Shown: piece after piece, positions 1 through 9,345 of the stretch
Layout: the number at the start of each line of letters is the position of its first letter
Numbering within the stretch: the stretch's first letter is position 1
Origin: Williamsia muralis
GTDB lineage: Bacteria; Actinomycetota; Actinomycetes; Mycobacteriales; Mycobacteriaceae
Assembly: GCF_002735905.1 (NCBI RefSeq)
Contig: NZ_PEBD01000010.1
Span: forward strand, 1,054,001-1,118,000
Reading direction: 5' to 3'
Length of the DNA: 64,000 nucleotides
Program-made: the position numbers and the translations under genes
The notes under the pieces: model-generated
Seen by the model: only the letters and a program-made list of their open reading frames with translations
The model's database searches: none
What the model was told of the DNA's origin: nothing

Positions 1-2
1 CG

Positions 3-2954
3 TTTGCGGTGCTTCGCCTGCAGGCGGCCGCACACGACAATCCGCCGCCGCGCCTGATCACCGGCGCCGAGCAGGATGCGGTGTTGCGGGAACTCTTGGC
101 CGGCGACATCGAGGATGGTGCCGGCTACTGGCCGCCACGACTGCGCCCGGCTCTGGGTACCAGCGGGTTTGCACAGGCATTGCGGGACATGATGATGCGG
201 GCCGCCGAACGCGGTGTGGGGCCCGAGGACCTGATGGCGCTGGGACGCAAGCACAAGCGCCCGGAGTGGGAGGCGGTCGGCAAGGCCTACCGTCAGTACG
301 AGCAGAGCGGTCTGCTGCGGGGGGCGGTCGGGCTGGAGGCACCACAGGCGACCGCGCCCGCAGTCGACGCCGCAGAGCTGGTGGGCTCTGCTCTCACAGC
401 ATTCGCGACCGACCCCGATCTGCTGCGGCGCGAGCGAGCGCGGGTGCGGTACCTGCTGGTGGACGACGCCCAGCACCTCGATCCGCAGGCGGCCACCCTC
501 GTCGAGCTGATCGGGGCGGGAACACACCAGACGGTGGTCGCCGGAGACGGTGATCAGGCGATCTACGGCTTTCGTGGGGCCAGTTCGCGGTTTCTCGACG
601 AACTCGACGACCCGGAGCGAGACATCCTGCTCGACAACAACTTCCGTTCGAGCAAACCCATCAGCGACCTGGGCGCGGCGATCGCCGCCCGGCTCCCGGG
701 TCCCCGTCGGCGCCGAGCCGAGGCCGCCGACCGGGGTGGGCCGGTGCCCGTGGTCAAGATCTACGGATCGGCCGCCAAAGAGGCCACGGCCATCGCCGAC
801 ATGATGCGCCGGGCGCACCTCTACGACGATGTCCCGTGGTCGGAGATGGCTGTCATCGTCCGATCGGTACCCCGCGCGATGGCGCCTCTGCGGCGCGCGC
901 TGCGCTCGGCCGGTGTGCCGGTGATGACACCGGCCAGCGAGATCCCACTCGCACGTCAACGCTCGGTGGCGGCCATGCTGCTGGCCCTGCGCGCGGTGTC
1001 GGAACCGCTGGAACCGGAGGAAGCGCTCGAACTGCTCGCGGGACCCATCGGAGGCGCCGACCCGGCTGCGCTGCGGCGGCTACGGCGTGGACTGCGTCGT
1101 ATCGAGACCGAATCCGGCGGAGACCGCGACTCCGCGTCGGTCATCGCCGAACTGGTCACCGGCCGCCGGGTGCGAGTCGAGCATGACCCCATCGATGTCG
1201 ACCACTACCTCGACGGGCTGACCGACGCCGAGAAGCAGCCGCTGGCAAGGGTTCTCACGGTCATCGGCGCAGCTCGCGTAGCGTACGAGAACCGCCGCGG
1301 TATCGAGGAGATCCTCTGGGAGGCATGGCAGGCCACCGGACTCGGCCCGCGATGGTCGAACCAGGTGATGCGCCGCGACCACGGACCCGGTGGTGCGCAG
1401 GCCGATCGGGACCTCGATGCGATGGTGGCGCTGTTCGACGCGGCGGCGAGCTTCACCGACAGCCTGCCCGCCGCGACACTCGGTGGGTTCCTGGATTACC
1501 TCGGGGCGTTGCAGATCCCCACCGAATCCCGCATGGCGCAGGCGTCATCGGACGCCGTCACGGTGTTGTCCGCCCACGCGGCCACCGGTCGCGAATGGGA
1601 CGTCGTGGCGGTGGCGGGTGTTCAGGATGGTTTGTGGCCCAGCCTGCGCAGCCGGGGGAGCATTCTCGGCACCGGACAGTTGGTTGATCTTCTCGATGGC
1701 GTGGACGCCGATGCGCTGGACACCATCTCGCGCACCGCGATGGCTCTCGCCGAGGAGCGTCGACTGCTGTTGGTGGCATGCACGCGGGCTCGCGATCGAC
1801 TGATGGTCAGTGCTGTCGATGACGGGAGCGGAGATGCCGCGCCCTCACGGTTCGTCGGCGAACTGGCCGCGATCGTCGAGAAGGGCGCCGTGGACGACGA
1901 TGAGATCGAACTGGAGCTCCCGGTGGAGCCAGGTCTGCGGCGGGTGCTGTCGCTGTCGTCGTTGGTTGCCGAGTTGCGTGCCGAGGTGTGCGCAGCCACC
2001 GATACGCCTACGGAACGGGCGAGAGCCGCCGCGGACATGCTCGCCGAGCTTGCCGACGCCGGTGTTCCGGGTGCGCACCCGGACCAGTGGTACGGCCTCG
2101 CTGCTCCCAGTTCGGAGATCCCTCTGTGGTCGGAGTCGTCTGGGCCGCTGACCCTTTCGCCGTCCAGTGTCGAGGCGCTGGGAACCTGCTCGCTGCGCTG
2201 GATGCTGGAGCGGTACGGCGGCCGCGACGGCGATTCGCGGCCGGCCGTCGCCGGAACGCTTGTCCACACACTCGTGCAGGCCGTCGCCGGAGAGATCCCA
2301 CCCGACGATGTCACCGCTGCACTGCGGCGCGTCTGGGACCAGGTGGATGTCGGGGCACCATGGTTCTCGCGTCGTGAACTCGAACGCACCGAGGAGATGC
2401 TCACCAACTTCCAGCGCTGGCTGAAGGTGTCCCGCGAGACGCTCACCGAGGTGGGTGTCGAGGTGGACGTGGATGCGCGTATCGAACCCGCCACGGTCCA
2501 GGACGCCGACGGCGAGACCGTCGACATGCCCGAGGTGCGGTTACGCGGGCGCATCGACCGGCTCGAACAGGACAGCGCCGGACGCCCGGTGGTGGTGGAT
2601 GTGAAGACCGGCAAGACCACGCTGTCGGTGCAGGCCGCCCAGGAGCACGCGCAGCTGGCCACCTATCAGCTCGCCTTGCGGCTCGGTGGCGTGCAGGCTG
2701 TCGGACCGGTCGAGCCAGGTGGTGGATCGCTCGTCTACGTCAACAACTCGAACAACAAAACCGGTGCGGCGCAACGTGATCAGCCGCCCCTGTCGGAAGA
2801 GCAGGTAGAGCAGTGGCTCGCCGTGGTGCGGGCGGCCGCCCACCGCAGTATCGGGCCGCAGTTCGTGGCCACCGTGAACGACGGATGCGGGCACTGTCCA
2901 CTCACCGCGAGCTGTCCGGCCCAACTCGACGGCAGGACCGTGACCGATGGCTGA
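3..2954 (+). CDS. adnA: AdnA subunit of AdnAB helicase-nuclease (5' end outside window)
   Basis: Motor-nuclease subunit A of the mycobacterial-type AdnAB machine, which resects double-strand DNA breaks. The frame is open up to the left edge and begins inside the UvrD-like N-terminal domain (FAVLRLQAAA), so the start codon and Walker A region lie outside. Visible helicase motifs are VDDAQ (near base 465), GDGDQAIYGFRGA (near 545), NNFRS (near 635) and ACTRARDRL (near 1775). The C-terminal PD-(D/E)XK nuclease carries VVVDVKTGK (near 2590). Cysteines in GTCSLRW (near 2185) and CGHCPLTASC (near 2890) have the spacing of the iron-sulfur cluster that brackets such nucleases. The stop overlaps the adnB start by 8 bases, so the two are probably translationally coupled. 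The order adnA-adnB matches Rv3202c-Rv3201c. Confidence 0.93.
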   Translation, partial: FAVLRLQAAAHDNPPPRLITGAEQDAVLRELLAGDIEDGAGYWPPRLRPALGTSGFAQALRDMMMRAAERGVGPEDLMALGRKHKRPEWEAVGKAYRQYEQSGLLRGAVGLEAPQATAPAVDAAELVGSALTAFATDPDLLRRERARVRYLLVDDAQHLDPQAATLVELIGAGTHQTVVAGDGDQAIYGFRGASSRFLDELDDPERDILLDNNFRSSKPISDLGAAIAARLPGPRRRRAEAADRGGPVPVVKIYGSAAKEATAIADMMRRAHLYDDVPWSEMAVIVRSVPRAMAPLRRALRSAGVPVMTPASEIPLARQRSVAAMLLALRAVSEPLEPEEALELLAGPIGGADPAALRRLRRGLRRIETESGGDRDSASVIAELVTGRRVRVEHDPIDVDHYLDGLTDAEKQPLARVLTVIGAARVAYENRRGIEEILWEAWQATGLGPRWSNQVMRRDHGPGGAQADRDLDAMVALFDAAASFTDSLPAATLGGFLDYLGALQIPTESRMAQASSDAVTVLSAHAATGREWDVVAVAGVQDGLWPSLRSRGSILGTGQLVDLLDGVDADALDTISRTAMALAEERRLLLVACTRARDRLMVSAVDDGSGDAAPSRFVGELAAIVEKGAVDDDEIELELPVEPGLRRVLSLSSLVAELRAEVCAATDTPTERARAAADMLAELADAGVPGAHPDQWYGLAAPSSEIPLWSESSGPLTLSPSSVEALGTCSLRWMLERYGGRDGDSRPAVAGTLVHTLVQAVAGEIPPDDVTAALRRVWDQVDVGAPWFSRRELERTEEMLTNFQRWLKVSRETLTEVGVEVDVDARIEPATVQDADGETVDMPEVRLRGRIDRLEQDSAGRPVVVDVKTGKTTLSVQAAQEHAQLATYQLALRLGGVQAVGPVEPGGGSLVYVNNSNNKTGAAQRDQPPLSEEQVEQWLAVVRAAAHRSIGPQFVATVNDGCGHCPLTASCPAQLDGRTVTDG

Positions 2955-5900
2955 CACCGGAACGATGACAAGGACTTCCGCCCGGGTCCTGTCGGCGGCA
3001 CTCGGTCTGCCCTCGCCCACCGATGAGCAGGTCGAGGTGATCGAGGCGCCGATGGAGCCCGTGCTGGTGGTCGCGGGGGCGGGTGCAGGCAAAACCGAGA
3101 CCATGGCTTCCCGGGTGGTGTGGCTGGTGGCCAACCGTCTGGTCGAGCCGGACGCAGTGCTGGGCCTGACCTTCACCCGGAAGGCCGCCCAAGAACTCGC
3201 CGCGCGTATCCGCCGACGGTTGTCGATGCTCGCGGGGTCGCCGGCGATGCAGAACTGGGACCCCGACGGCACGTTGCGTGGCCGACTTCGGTCGGCAGAC
3301 CCGCAGGTGAGTACCTACCACGCCTACGCCGGCAGGCTGATCGCCGACTACGGATTGCTACTGCCCGTCGAACCCTCGGCCACCCTGCTCGGCGAAACCG
3401 AACTGTGGCAGCTGGCGTTCTCGGTGGTGGCGGGGTGGACCGATGACCTCGAGACCACCAAAACCCCTGGCGGCGTGACCGAATCAGTACTGAAGCTCTA
3501 CAGCGAGCTTGCGGAGCACCTGGTGGACCTCGACCAGCTCGCCACTGCGGGCGACTCGCTCTACGAGCTCATCGACACGCTGCCCCCGACCGGCAGGCAA
3601 CGCCCCGAGCCGCCTCAGAAGCTCCGGTCCATCCAATCCGTCATCGATGAGCGGCGGGCGTTGATGCCGCTGGTGGCCGCGTTGGGCGCCGCGATGCGCG
3701 AGGCGAACGTGCTCGACTTCGGTAGTCAGATGTCGCTGGCTGCCCAACTCGTCGCACGTCACCCGGAGGTGGGCGAGTCCGAACGCGCCGCCATCGGCGC
3801 GGTGTTGCTCGACGAATACCAGGACACCGGGCATTCGCAGCGAGTGCTGCTGTCGGAGCTGTTCGGAACGCCGCCCGGGGTGACGCGGGGCGCCGGAATC
3901 GCGGTGACCGCGGTCGGTGACCCGATCCAGTCGATCTATGGCTGGCGTGGCGCGTCGGCTGCCAACCTGCCCCGCTTCACCACCGATTTCCGTTGCAGTG
4001 ACGGAACTCCCGCGCAACGCCTGGAACTCCTGACCAGCTGGCGCAACGCCCGCCACGCCCTCGACATGGCCAACGCCGCGTCCGAGGAGCTGCGACGGCG
4101 GGGTGTGCCGGTGAGCATCTTGCGGCCGCGAGACGATGCTCCGACCGGGACCATCACCATGGCTCTGACCGAGACCGTGGTGCAGGAGCGTGAGTGGATC
4201 GTCGACCAGATCGAAGCCGAGTACAACCGTGCCGAGGGTCCACCGCCGACGGTGGCGATCCTGGTGCGCCGCAACGAGGATTCGGCGCCGCTCGCGGCCG
4301 AACTCACCGATCGTGGCATCGCGGCGGAAGTGGTCGGCATCGGCGGTCTGCTGGGTGTACCGGAGGTCCGGGACGTGGTGGCGATGCTCCGTCTGATGGC
4401 TGATCCCATGGCGGGGACGGCTGCCGTGCGACTCCTCACCGGACCGCGGTGGCGGCTCGGGGCGCGTGACATCGCTGCCCTGTGGGCGCGTGCGCGGGAC
4501 CTCGCCGCCGGTACCAACATCGTCACCGGCACGATGACGAGTCTGGAAGAACTCGACAGCGCACTTGATTCCGCGGTGCCCACCGAGGTGGTGGACCAAG
4601 CCGGTCTCGGTGATGCACTGGCCGACCCTGGTCCGGCGCAACGGTATTCACCCGACGGGTACCGCAGGATCAAATCATTCGGTCACCAGCTGACCATCCT
4701 GCGGGCTCGGATGGGGCAACCGTTACCCGAGTTGGTCGCCGAGGTGGAGAGGGTCATCGGCGTCGATGTCGAGGCGCAGATCCGGGCACGGGGTCTGCGA
4801 GGCAACATCACCGGCCGCGAACACCTCGACGCCTTCGCCGAGTACGTGGCCGACTACACCGAACGGTCGGCCGCCACGCTGCCTGGACTGCTCGCCTTTC
4901 TCGAGTCTGCCGCCGACATCGAGAAGGGTCTGGAACCGGGCAAGGTCGAGATCGCCGAAGACCGCGTTCAGATCCTCACCGTGCATGCGGCCAAGGGCCT
5001 CGAATGGGACGTGGTGGTGATCGCGCATCTGTGCGCGAACATCTTCCCTGGTGGAAAGGCCGACGGGACCTGGCTCGGTAGTGCGCGGGAACTGCCTGCG
5101 GAGTTGCGGGGCGACCTCGCCGAGACGCTGGGCGCCGAAGGCTTCCCGCCGCTGGAGCTGTCCGAACTCGACAACCGCAAAGAACTCGAGGACGCAATCG
5201 AGGCCCACAAGGACGCTTTGCGCAACCGCAAGCTCGAAGAGGATCGGCGACTGCTGTACGTGGCCTTGACGCGGACCAAGAGGGCATTGATCATCTCGGG
5301 GCATCACTGGTCCGACGGCGGCGACAAACCTCGTGGACCCTCGATCTTCTTGACCGAGTTGCACGACATCGCTTCTCGGCTGATCGAGACCTCGAGCGAC
5401 GGCGCACCGGGATTGACCATCGCGGGCTGGGCAGCGCCTCCCGAAGAGAACGCGGACAATCCCTTGGCGGCGTTGACCGCCGGCGTGCCGTGGCCCGCTG
5501 ATCCGCTCGGTTCCCGCCGTCCTGGCATCGAGCGTGGCGCCGACCTCGTGCGCGCCGCGTTGCGAGCCCGGGGCGAGCCGGCCCTCTTCGACATGGGCGC
5601 CGAACCCGAACCCGACCTGTCGGCCGACGACCCGCAGGTCCGCGATTGGGCCAACGACCTCGCGGTGCTGCTCACCGAACGGGAAAGTGGCCTCGGTACC
5701 GACATCGAGGTGATGATGCCGCAACATCTGTCGGTCAGCCAGCTCGTCGAACTGGACAAGGACGAGGAGACCTTTGCCCGGCGCCTGCGTAGGCCGCTGC
5801 CGTTCAAACCCAATCCGCTGGCCCGCCGCGGCACCGCCTTCCATGCCTGGGTGGAACGGAGGTTCGGCGCCACCCGACTGCTCGACATCGACGAGTTGCC

Positions 5901-6318
5901 GGGAGCGGCCGATGCCGAAGGGGGCTCGGACGCCGACCTGGAGGTGCTGCGGGAGCAGTTCCTCCGATCCCGGTGGGCCGCAAGGAACCCCATCGAGGTC
6001 GAGGTGCCGTTCGAGACGGTCATCGCCGACACCATCGTCCGGGGTCGGATCGATGCGGTGTTCGCCGAACCGGATGGCGGCTTCACCGTGGTGGATTGGA
6101 AGACCGGTGCCCGACCGACTGCGGCACAGGAGAAGTCGGTGTTCGTCCAGCTCGCTGCCTACCGGGTGGCCTGGGCGGAACTGACCGGTGTCGACCTGGA
6201 GAAGGTGCGGGCGGCGTTCCACTACGTACGGTCGAACACCACGCTCGAACCCGCTGACCTGCCCGACCGCACCGGGCTGGCCGACCTCATCAGACGTGAG
6301 AAGCGAGAACGACCCTGA
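2947..6318 (+). CDS. adnB: AdnB subunit of AdnAB helicase-nuclease
   Basis: Second motor-nuclease subunit of AdnAB and the likely lead ATPase. The 1123-residue protein has an intact Walker A (GAGAGKT, residues 44-50), FTRKAAQELAARI (Ia), LLDEYQDT (II), GDPIQSIYGWRGA (III), [12 protein letters not shown] (V) and LYVALTRTKRAL (VI). A C-terminal PD-(D/E)XK nuclease has GRIDAVF and VVDWKTG (about residues 1033-1052). The ATG lies inside the end of adnA (ATGGCTGA overlap). The length fits mycobacterial AdnB. Its stop is only 5 bases from the stop of the convergent DoxX-like gene, leaving almost no room for a terminator. Assignment is by motif content and synteny; biochemical polarity is inferred from family knowledge. 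Confidence 0.94.
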   Translation: MADTGTMTRTSARVLSAALGLPSPTDEQVEVIEAPMEPVLVVAGAGAGKTETMASRVVWLVANRLVEPDAVLGLTFTRKAAQELAARIRRRLSMLAGSPAMQNWDPDGTLRGRLRSADPQVSTYHAYAGRLIADYGLLLPVEPSATLLGETELWQLAFSVVAGWTDDLETTKTPGGVTESVLKLYSELAEHLVDLDQLATAGDSLYELIDTLPPTGRQRPEPPQKLRSIQSVIDERRALMPLVAALGAAMREANVLDFGSQMSLAAQLVARHPEVGESERAAIGAVLLDEYQDTGHSQRVLLSELFGTPPGVTRGAGIAVTAVGDPIQSIYGWRGASAANLPRFTTDFRCSDGTPAQRLELLTSWRNARHALDMANAASEELRRRGVPVSILRPRDDAPTGTITMALTETVVQEREWIVDQIEAEYNRAEGPPPTVAILVRRNEDSAPLAAELTDRGIAAEVVGIGGLLGVPEVRDVVAMLRLMADPMAGTAAVRLLTGPRWRLGARDIAALWARARDLAAGTNIVTGTMTSLEELDSALDSAVPTEVVDQAGLGDALADPGPAQRYSPDGYRRIKSFGHQLTILRARMGQPLPELVAEVERVIGVDVEAQIRARGLRGNITGREHLDAFAEYVADYTERSAATLPGLLAFLESAADIEKGLEPGKVEIAEDRVQILTVHAAKGLEWDVVVIAHLCANIFPGGKADGTWLGSARELPAELRGDLAETLGAEGFPPLELSELDNRKELEDAIEAHKDALRNRKLEEDRRLLYVALTRTKRALIISGHHWSDGGDKPRGPSIFLTELHDIASRLIETSSDGAPGLTIAGWAAPPEENADNPLAALTAGVPWPADPLGSRRPGIERGADLVRAALRARGEPALFDMGAEPEPDLSADDPQVRDWANDLAVLLTERESGLGTDIEVMMPQHLSVSQLVELDKDEETFARRLRRPLPFKPNPLARRGTAFHAWVERRFGATRLLDIDELPGAADAEGGSDADLEVLREQFLRSRWAARNPIEVEVPFETVIADTIVRGRIDAVFAEPDGGFTVVDWKTGARPTAAQEKSVFVQLAAYRVAWAELTGVDLEKVRAAFHYVRSNTTLEPADLPDRTGLADLIRREKRERP

Positions 6319-6323
6319 ACCGG

Positions 6324-6737
6324 TCAGACCTTGGGTGCGGTCTTCCAGACCCGCCATCCCGCCCACACCATGGGGAACTGGAAGGGCAGGCGAGCCCACG
6401 CGACCAGCCGGTAGGGCAGCGGTTTGTTGCGGTAGATGCGCACCATGTTGATGTTCCCGGGGTACACGCCGATGAACAGAAGAACCGAGAACAGTCCGGC
6501 GAAGCGACGGGTCCGGGGAGCGAGAAGGGCGCCGCCGACCGCGAGTTCCACAACACCGGAGCCATACGTATAGGCACGCGGATTACCTGGCAGTTCCTCG
6601 GGGATCAGGTCATCGAACGGTTTGGGTGCGAGGAAGTGCAAGGCGCCGATTCCCAACAGGCCGATGCCCATCCGCTTCGCCAACGTCGCATCATCGGGAA
6701 ACGTCAACTGCCGCAACTTGTGCTTGCCACTGTTCAT
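6324..6737 (-). CDS. DoxX-like small membrane protein
   Basis: A 137-residue integral membrane protein of the DoxX/SURF4-like type, function unknown. It has about four hydrophobic segments (GIGLLGIGALHFLAP, GVVELAVGGALLA, FAGLFSVLLFIGVYPG and a C-terminal FPMVWAGWRVW). The motif YPGNINMVRIYR between the third and fourth is typical of this group. I chose the ATG followed by NSGKHK because GGTGGAC precedes it at ribosome-binding distance; the frame stays open a further 15 codons upstream without a better start. It is divergent from the K+ channel gene and convergent with adnB. It is not part of the Rv3193c-Rv3202c block as I know it, so it is probably an insertion there. Confidence 0.75.
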   Translation of the reverse strand: MNSGKHKLRQLTFPDDATLAKRMGIGLLGIGALHFLAPKPFDDLIPEELPGNPRAYTYGSGVVELAVGGALLAPRTRRFAGLFSVLLFIGVYPGNINMVRIYRNKPLPYRLVAWARLPFQFPMVWAGWRVWKTAPKV

Positions 6738-6865
6738 GCGTCCACCATGCCTGATGGTGACGAGATCGGTGTTGATTACCACCGGTGCGGAAAAGGACTA
6801 CAGTCCCCACTTGTGCGTACGCAATTATCCCGGCGCCGTGTCGGCGCCCTCGTCGGGAGGCATTG

Positions 6866-7933
6866 ATGCCCGCAGGCAGGCTCCGCCGGCGGTTCAAGAG
6901 CGAAGAGCTGACCGACATGCCCGACCACGCGCTGGTCGGTGTCGTCCGTATCCCCGAGATGCAGTCCAGCCCGGGTCGGGCGATCTCCCGGCGGGTCATC
7001 TTCGCCCTGGTCGCCCTCTTCGCCGCCGTCTTCATCGTCTACCTCGACCGCGATGGTTATCGAGACGTCCAGGACAGCGAACTCTCGTTCCTCGACTGTC
7101 TGTACTACGCCACTGTGTCGCTCTCGACCACTGGCTACGGCGACATCACCCCGTTCACCCCGGAGGCACGACTGATCAACGTGCTGGTGATCACGCCGCT
7201 ACGCGTCATGTTCCTGATCGTGTTGGTCGGCACCACGTTGGAAGTGCTGACCGAGCGATCCCGTCAAGCTCTCAAAATTCAGCGTTGGAGGAACAAGGTG
7301 CGTAATCACACCGTGGTGATCGGGTACGGGACCAAGGGCAAGACAGCAGTCAAGGCGATGATCGCCGACGGTCAGAAGCCCTCGGAAATCGTTGTGGTGG
7401 ACGGTGACCAGACAGTGCTCGACAACGCTGCCGCCAAGGGGCTCGTGACCGTGCGCGGTGACGCGACCCGATCCGACGTGCTGCGACTAGCGGGCGCGCA
7501 ACATGCGTCCTCCATCATCGTGGCCGCGAACCGCGACGACACGGCAGTCCTGGCGACGTTGACCGCTCGCGAACTCGCTCCGAACGCGAAGATCGTCGCA
7601 TCCATCCGCGAAGCGGAGAACACCCACTTGATCCGTCAATCGGGCGCCGACTCGGTGGTGGTGAGTTCGGAGACCGCCGGCCGCCTCCTGGGGTTGGCCA
7701 CCAGCACTCCCACCGTCGTGCAGGTGATCGAGGACCTCCTGACTCCTGACGAGGGTTTTGCGATCGCCGAGCGGGACGTGGAACCGGACGAGGTAGGTGG
7801 GTCGCCCCGGCACCTGTCCGAGATCGTCCTCGGCGTGGTGCGGGAAGGCACGCTGCACCGTATCGACGACAGCAAGGTCGACGCGATCGAACGCGGTGAT
7901 CGACTGCTCTATGTGCGGCAGGGCCAGGGATGA
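6866..7933 (+). CDS. Kch-type potassium channel with TrkA-N (RCK) domain
   Basis: Two-transmembrane potassium channel or K+-conducting membrane protein with a cytoplasmic RCK/TrkA-N regulatory domain (355 residues). It shows TM1 (VIFALVALFAAVFIVYL), a pore loop with the selectivity filter STTGYGDI, TM2 (VMFLIVLVGTTLEVL), a Rossmann motif VVIGYGTKGKTAVKAM and the acidic strand end VVVDGD. A TrkA-C-like tail follows. The ATG was chosen because GGGAGG stands 4 bases upstream; longer in-frame starts add an unlikely arginine-rich stretch. It is the counterpart of Rv3200c by position (between adnB and nudC). It probably responds to nucleotide ligands, but the ligand cannot be read from the sequence. 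Confidence 0.88.
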   Translation: MPAGRLRRRFKSEELTDMPDHALVGVVRIPEMQSSPGRAISRRVIFALVALFAAVFIVYLDRDGYRDVQDSELSFLDCLYYATVSLSTTGYGDITPFTPEARLINVLVITPLRVMFLIVLVGTTLEVLTERSRQALKIQRWRNKVRNHTVVIGYGTKGKTAVKAMIADGQKPSEIVVVDGDQTVLDNAAAKGLVTVRGDATRSDVLRLAGAQHASSIIVAANRDDTAVLATLTARELAPNAKIVASIREAENTHLIRQSGADSVVVSSETAGRLLGLATSTPTVVQVIEDLLTPDEGFAIAERDVEPDEVGGSPRHLSEIVLGVVREGTLHRIDDSKVDAIERGDRLLYVRQGQG

Positions 7934-7984
7934 TCGAACTACCCGGCCGAGACGAGATCGATCCGAGGCGAGAGGTGAATCCGC

Positions 7985-9007
7985 TTGCGGCGATTTGAGT
8001 TCGACAAGCCACCGATGTTGTCGCGCGCGGTGTACAACCGTGCGGACGAGATCAGGCACGACAAGCAACGACTGACAGAAGGATGGCCGCACGCCCTGCT
8101 CCTACAGATCGACCCGTCGGGCCGGTATCCGGTGGGCGAGGACGGTCTTGGCTGGATCATGGCAGTGGACGTCGGTGACGAACCCCCGCCGGAGGCGGTG
8201 TTCCTCGGCCTGCATCCCGAAGAGGGCACCGATATGTGGGCCATGCGGTTCGACGTCATCGACGGGCCGAAGGACGACCCACGGCGTGGCGCGCAGCTCC
8301 TCGGCGCCGACGAGGCCGGAGTCCTGTCCACCGCGCTGGGAGTGCTCAATTGGCATGACTCAGCCCGTTTTTCGCCGGTCGACGGGAATCCGACCGAACC
8401 TGCGAAGGGCGGCTGGGTCCGCCGCAACACCATCAGTGGCCGCGAGGAATTCCCCCGAACGGACCCGGCGATCATCACGGTGGTCCACGATGGCGCCGAC
8501 CGGATACTGCTCGGCAGACAGTCGCAGTGGCCTGAGCGCTGGTTCTCGACGCTGGCCGGATTCGTCGAGCCCGGTGAGTCGCTGGAGCAATGTGTGGTGC
8601 GTGAGGTGCACGAAGAGGTGGGACTGGACTGTTGGGATCCGCAATACGTGGGGTCGCAGCCGTGGCCCTTTCCCCGGTCCCTGATGGTGGGATTCGAGGT
8701 GACCGCAGACCCGGATCAGGCTCTCGATTTCATCGACGGCGAGATCGCGGACGCCGAGTGGTTCAGCCGCGCCGAGGTCCTCGAAGCGCTCGAAGCCCAG
8801 CAGGACTGGATGGGAGCCGACGGCAAACCGATCATCGACGACGCACGGCTGAGATTGCCGGGATCGATCTCGATCGCGAGCGCGCTCATTCGCGCCTGGG
8901 CCCATACCCCCGCAGACAAGGACCGCCCGGCGTCCCGTGGTGGGGGAGCCGGGCAGTCGGAGCCGGGGCGGTTGACGCAACCGCCCGACACGTCGGGCGG
9001 TGCCTAG
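7985..9007 (+). CDS. nudC: NAD(+) diphosphatase NudC (Nudix hydrolase)
   Basis: Hydrolyses NAD(H) to NMN(H) and AMP; NudC enzymes also remove NAD caps from RNA. The 340-residue protein has an N-terminal NudC-like domain and a C-terminal Nudix domain. The Nudix box reads [20 protein letters not shown], followed by V-G-L, and the NAD-specific array SQPWPFPRS follows as the family requires. The zinc-ribbon cysteines of enterobacterial NudC are missing: the place where FCxxCG is expected reads FSPVDGNPT. The start is TTG, with GAGAGGTG about 7 bases upstream, and no ATG competes. The last bases share a CTAG with the convergent mycoredoxin gene: the two stop codons overlap on opposite strands. Counterpart of Rv3199c. 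Confidence 0.93.
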   Translation: MRRFEFDKPPMLSRAVYNRADEIRHDKQRLTEGWPHALLLQIDPSGRYPVGEDGLGWIMAVDVGDEPPPEAVFLGLHPEEGTDMWAMRFDVIDGPKDDPRRGAQLLGADEAGVLSTALGVLNWHDSARFSPVDGNPTEPAKGGWVRRNTISGREEFPRTDPAIITVVHDGADRILLGRQSQWPERWFSTLAGFVEPGESLEQCVVREVHEEVGLDCWDPQYVGSQPWPFPRSLMVGFEVTADPDQALDFIDGEIADAEWFSRAEVLEALEAQQDWMGADGKPIIDDARLRLPGSISIASALIRAWAHTPADKDRPASRGGGAGQSEPGRLTQPPDTSGGA

Positions 9008-9255
9008 ACCCCGAGCTTCTTACGGACGTCGGCAACCGTCGGGTTCGTCGCGGTGCTGCCATCGGCGAACTTCACGGTGGGAACCACGTGGTTGCCGCCG
9101 TTCACACTGCCGACGAAGTCGGCGGCACCGGGGTCCTGCTCGATGTCGATTTCCACCCACTCGATGCCCTGACTGCGCAGGCCCATCTTCAGGCGCTTGC
9201 AGTACCCGCACCAGGTGGTGGTGTACATGGTCAAAGTCGCGTTCTCGGTAGTCAC
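9004..9255 (-). CDS. mrx1: Mycoredoxin-1 (glutaredoxin-like, CGYC)
   Basis: Small thiol-disulfide oxidoreductase that reduces mycothiol mixed disulfides (83 residues). The active site [12 protein letters not shown] (Cys16, Cys19) is the mycoredoxin signature, and the HVVPTVKF segment supplies the conserved cis-proline. The GTG start gives the usual length and N-terminus ([15 protein letters not shown]); longer starts would run into the uvrD2 promoter. It is divergent from uvrD2, with 90 bases between the starts, and its stop overlaps that of nudC. Counterpart of Rv3198A, always close to uvrD2 and whiB7 in this group. Confidence 0.93.
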   Translation of the reverse strand: MTTENATLTMYTTTWCGYCKRLKMGLRSQGIEWVEIDIEQDPGAADFVGSVNGGNHVVPTVKFADGSTATNPTVADVRKKLGV

Positions 9256-9333
9256 GCCTACATAACACCACGACCGCCACAGCTGTTCCCGTCCGCTGCG
9301 GCGGGCGGACGCAGTGGTGTCGGCCCTCGTTGG

Positions 9334-9339
9334 AATACT
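9334..9339 (+). promoter_or_regulatory. -10 element of uvrD2 (leaderless promoter)
   Basis: AATACT, six bases before the ATG of uvrD2. At this distance transcription would begin at or next to the ATG, giving a leaderless mRNA. No Shine-Dalgarno sequence is present. No convincing -35 hexamer was identified. Confidence 0.5.
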
Positions 9340-9345
9340 GGGCAC

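Noticed and set aside
4723-6399. 558-codon frame antisense to adnB
   Set aside because: Mirror of a real gene with all AdnB motifs; no independent evidence.
8632-9345. In-frame extension of uvrD2 reaching back over mycoredoxin and nudC
   Set aside because: No homology before MDSLDPEQQ; it runs antisense to mycoredoxin, and a -10 box sits next to the ATG at 9346.
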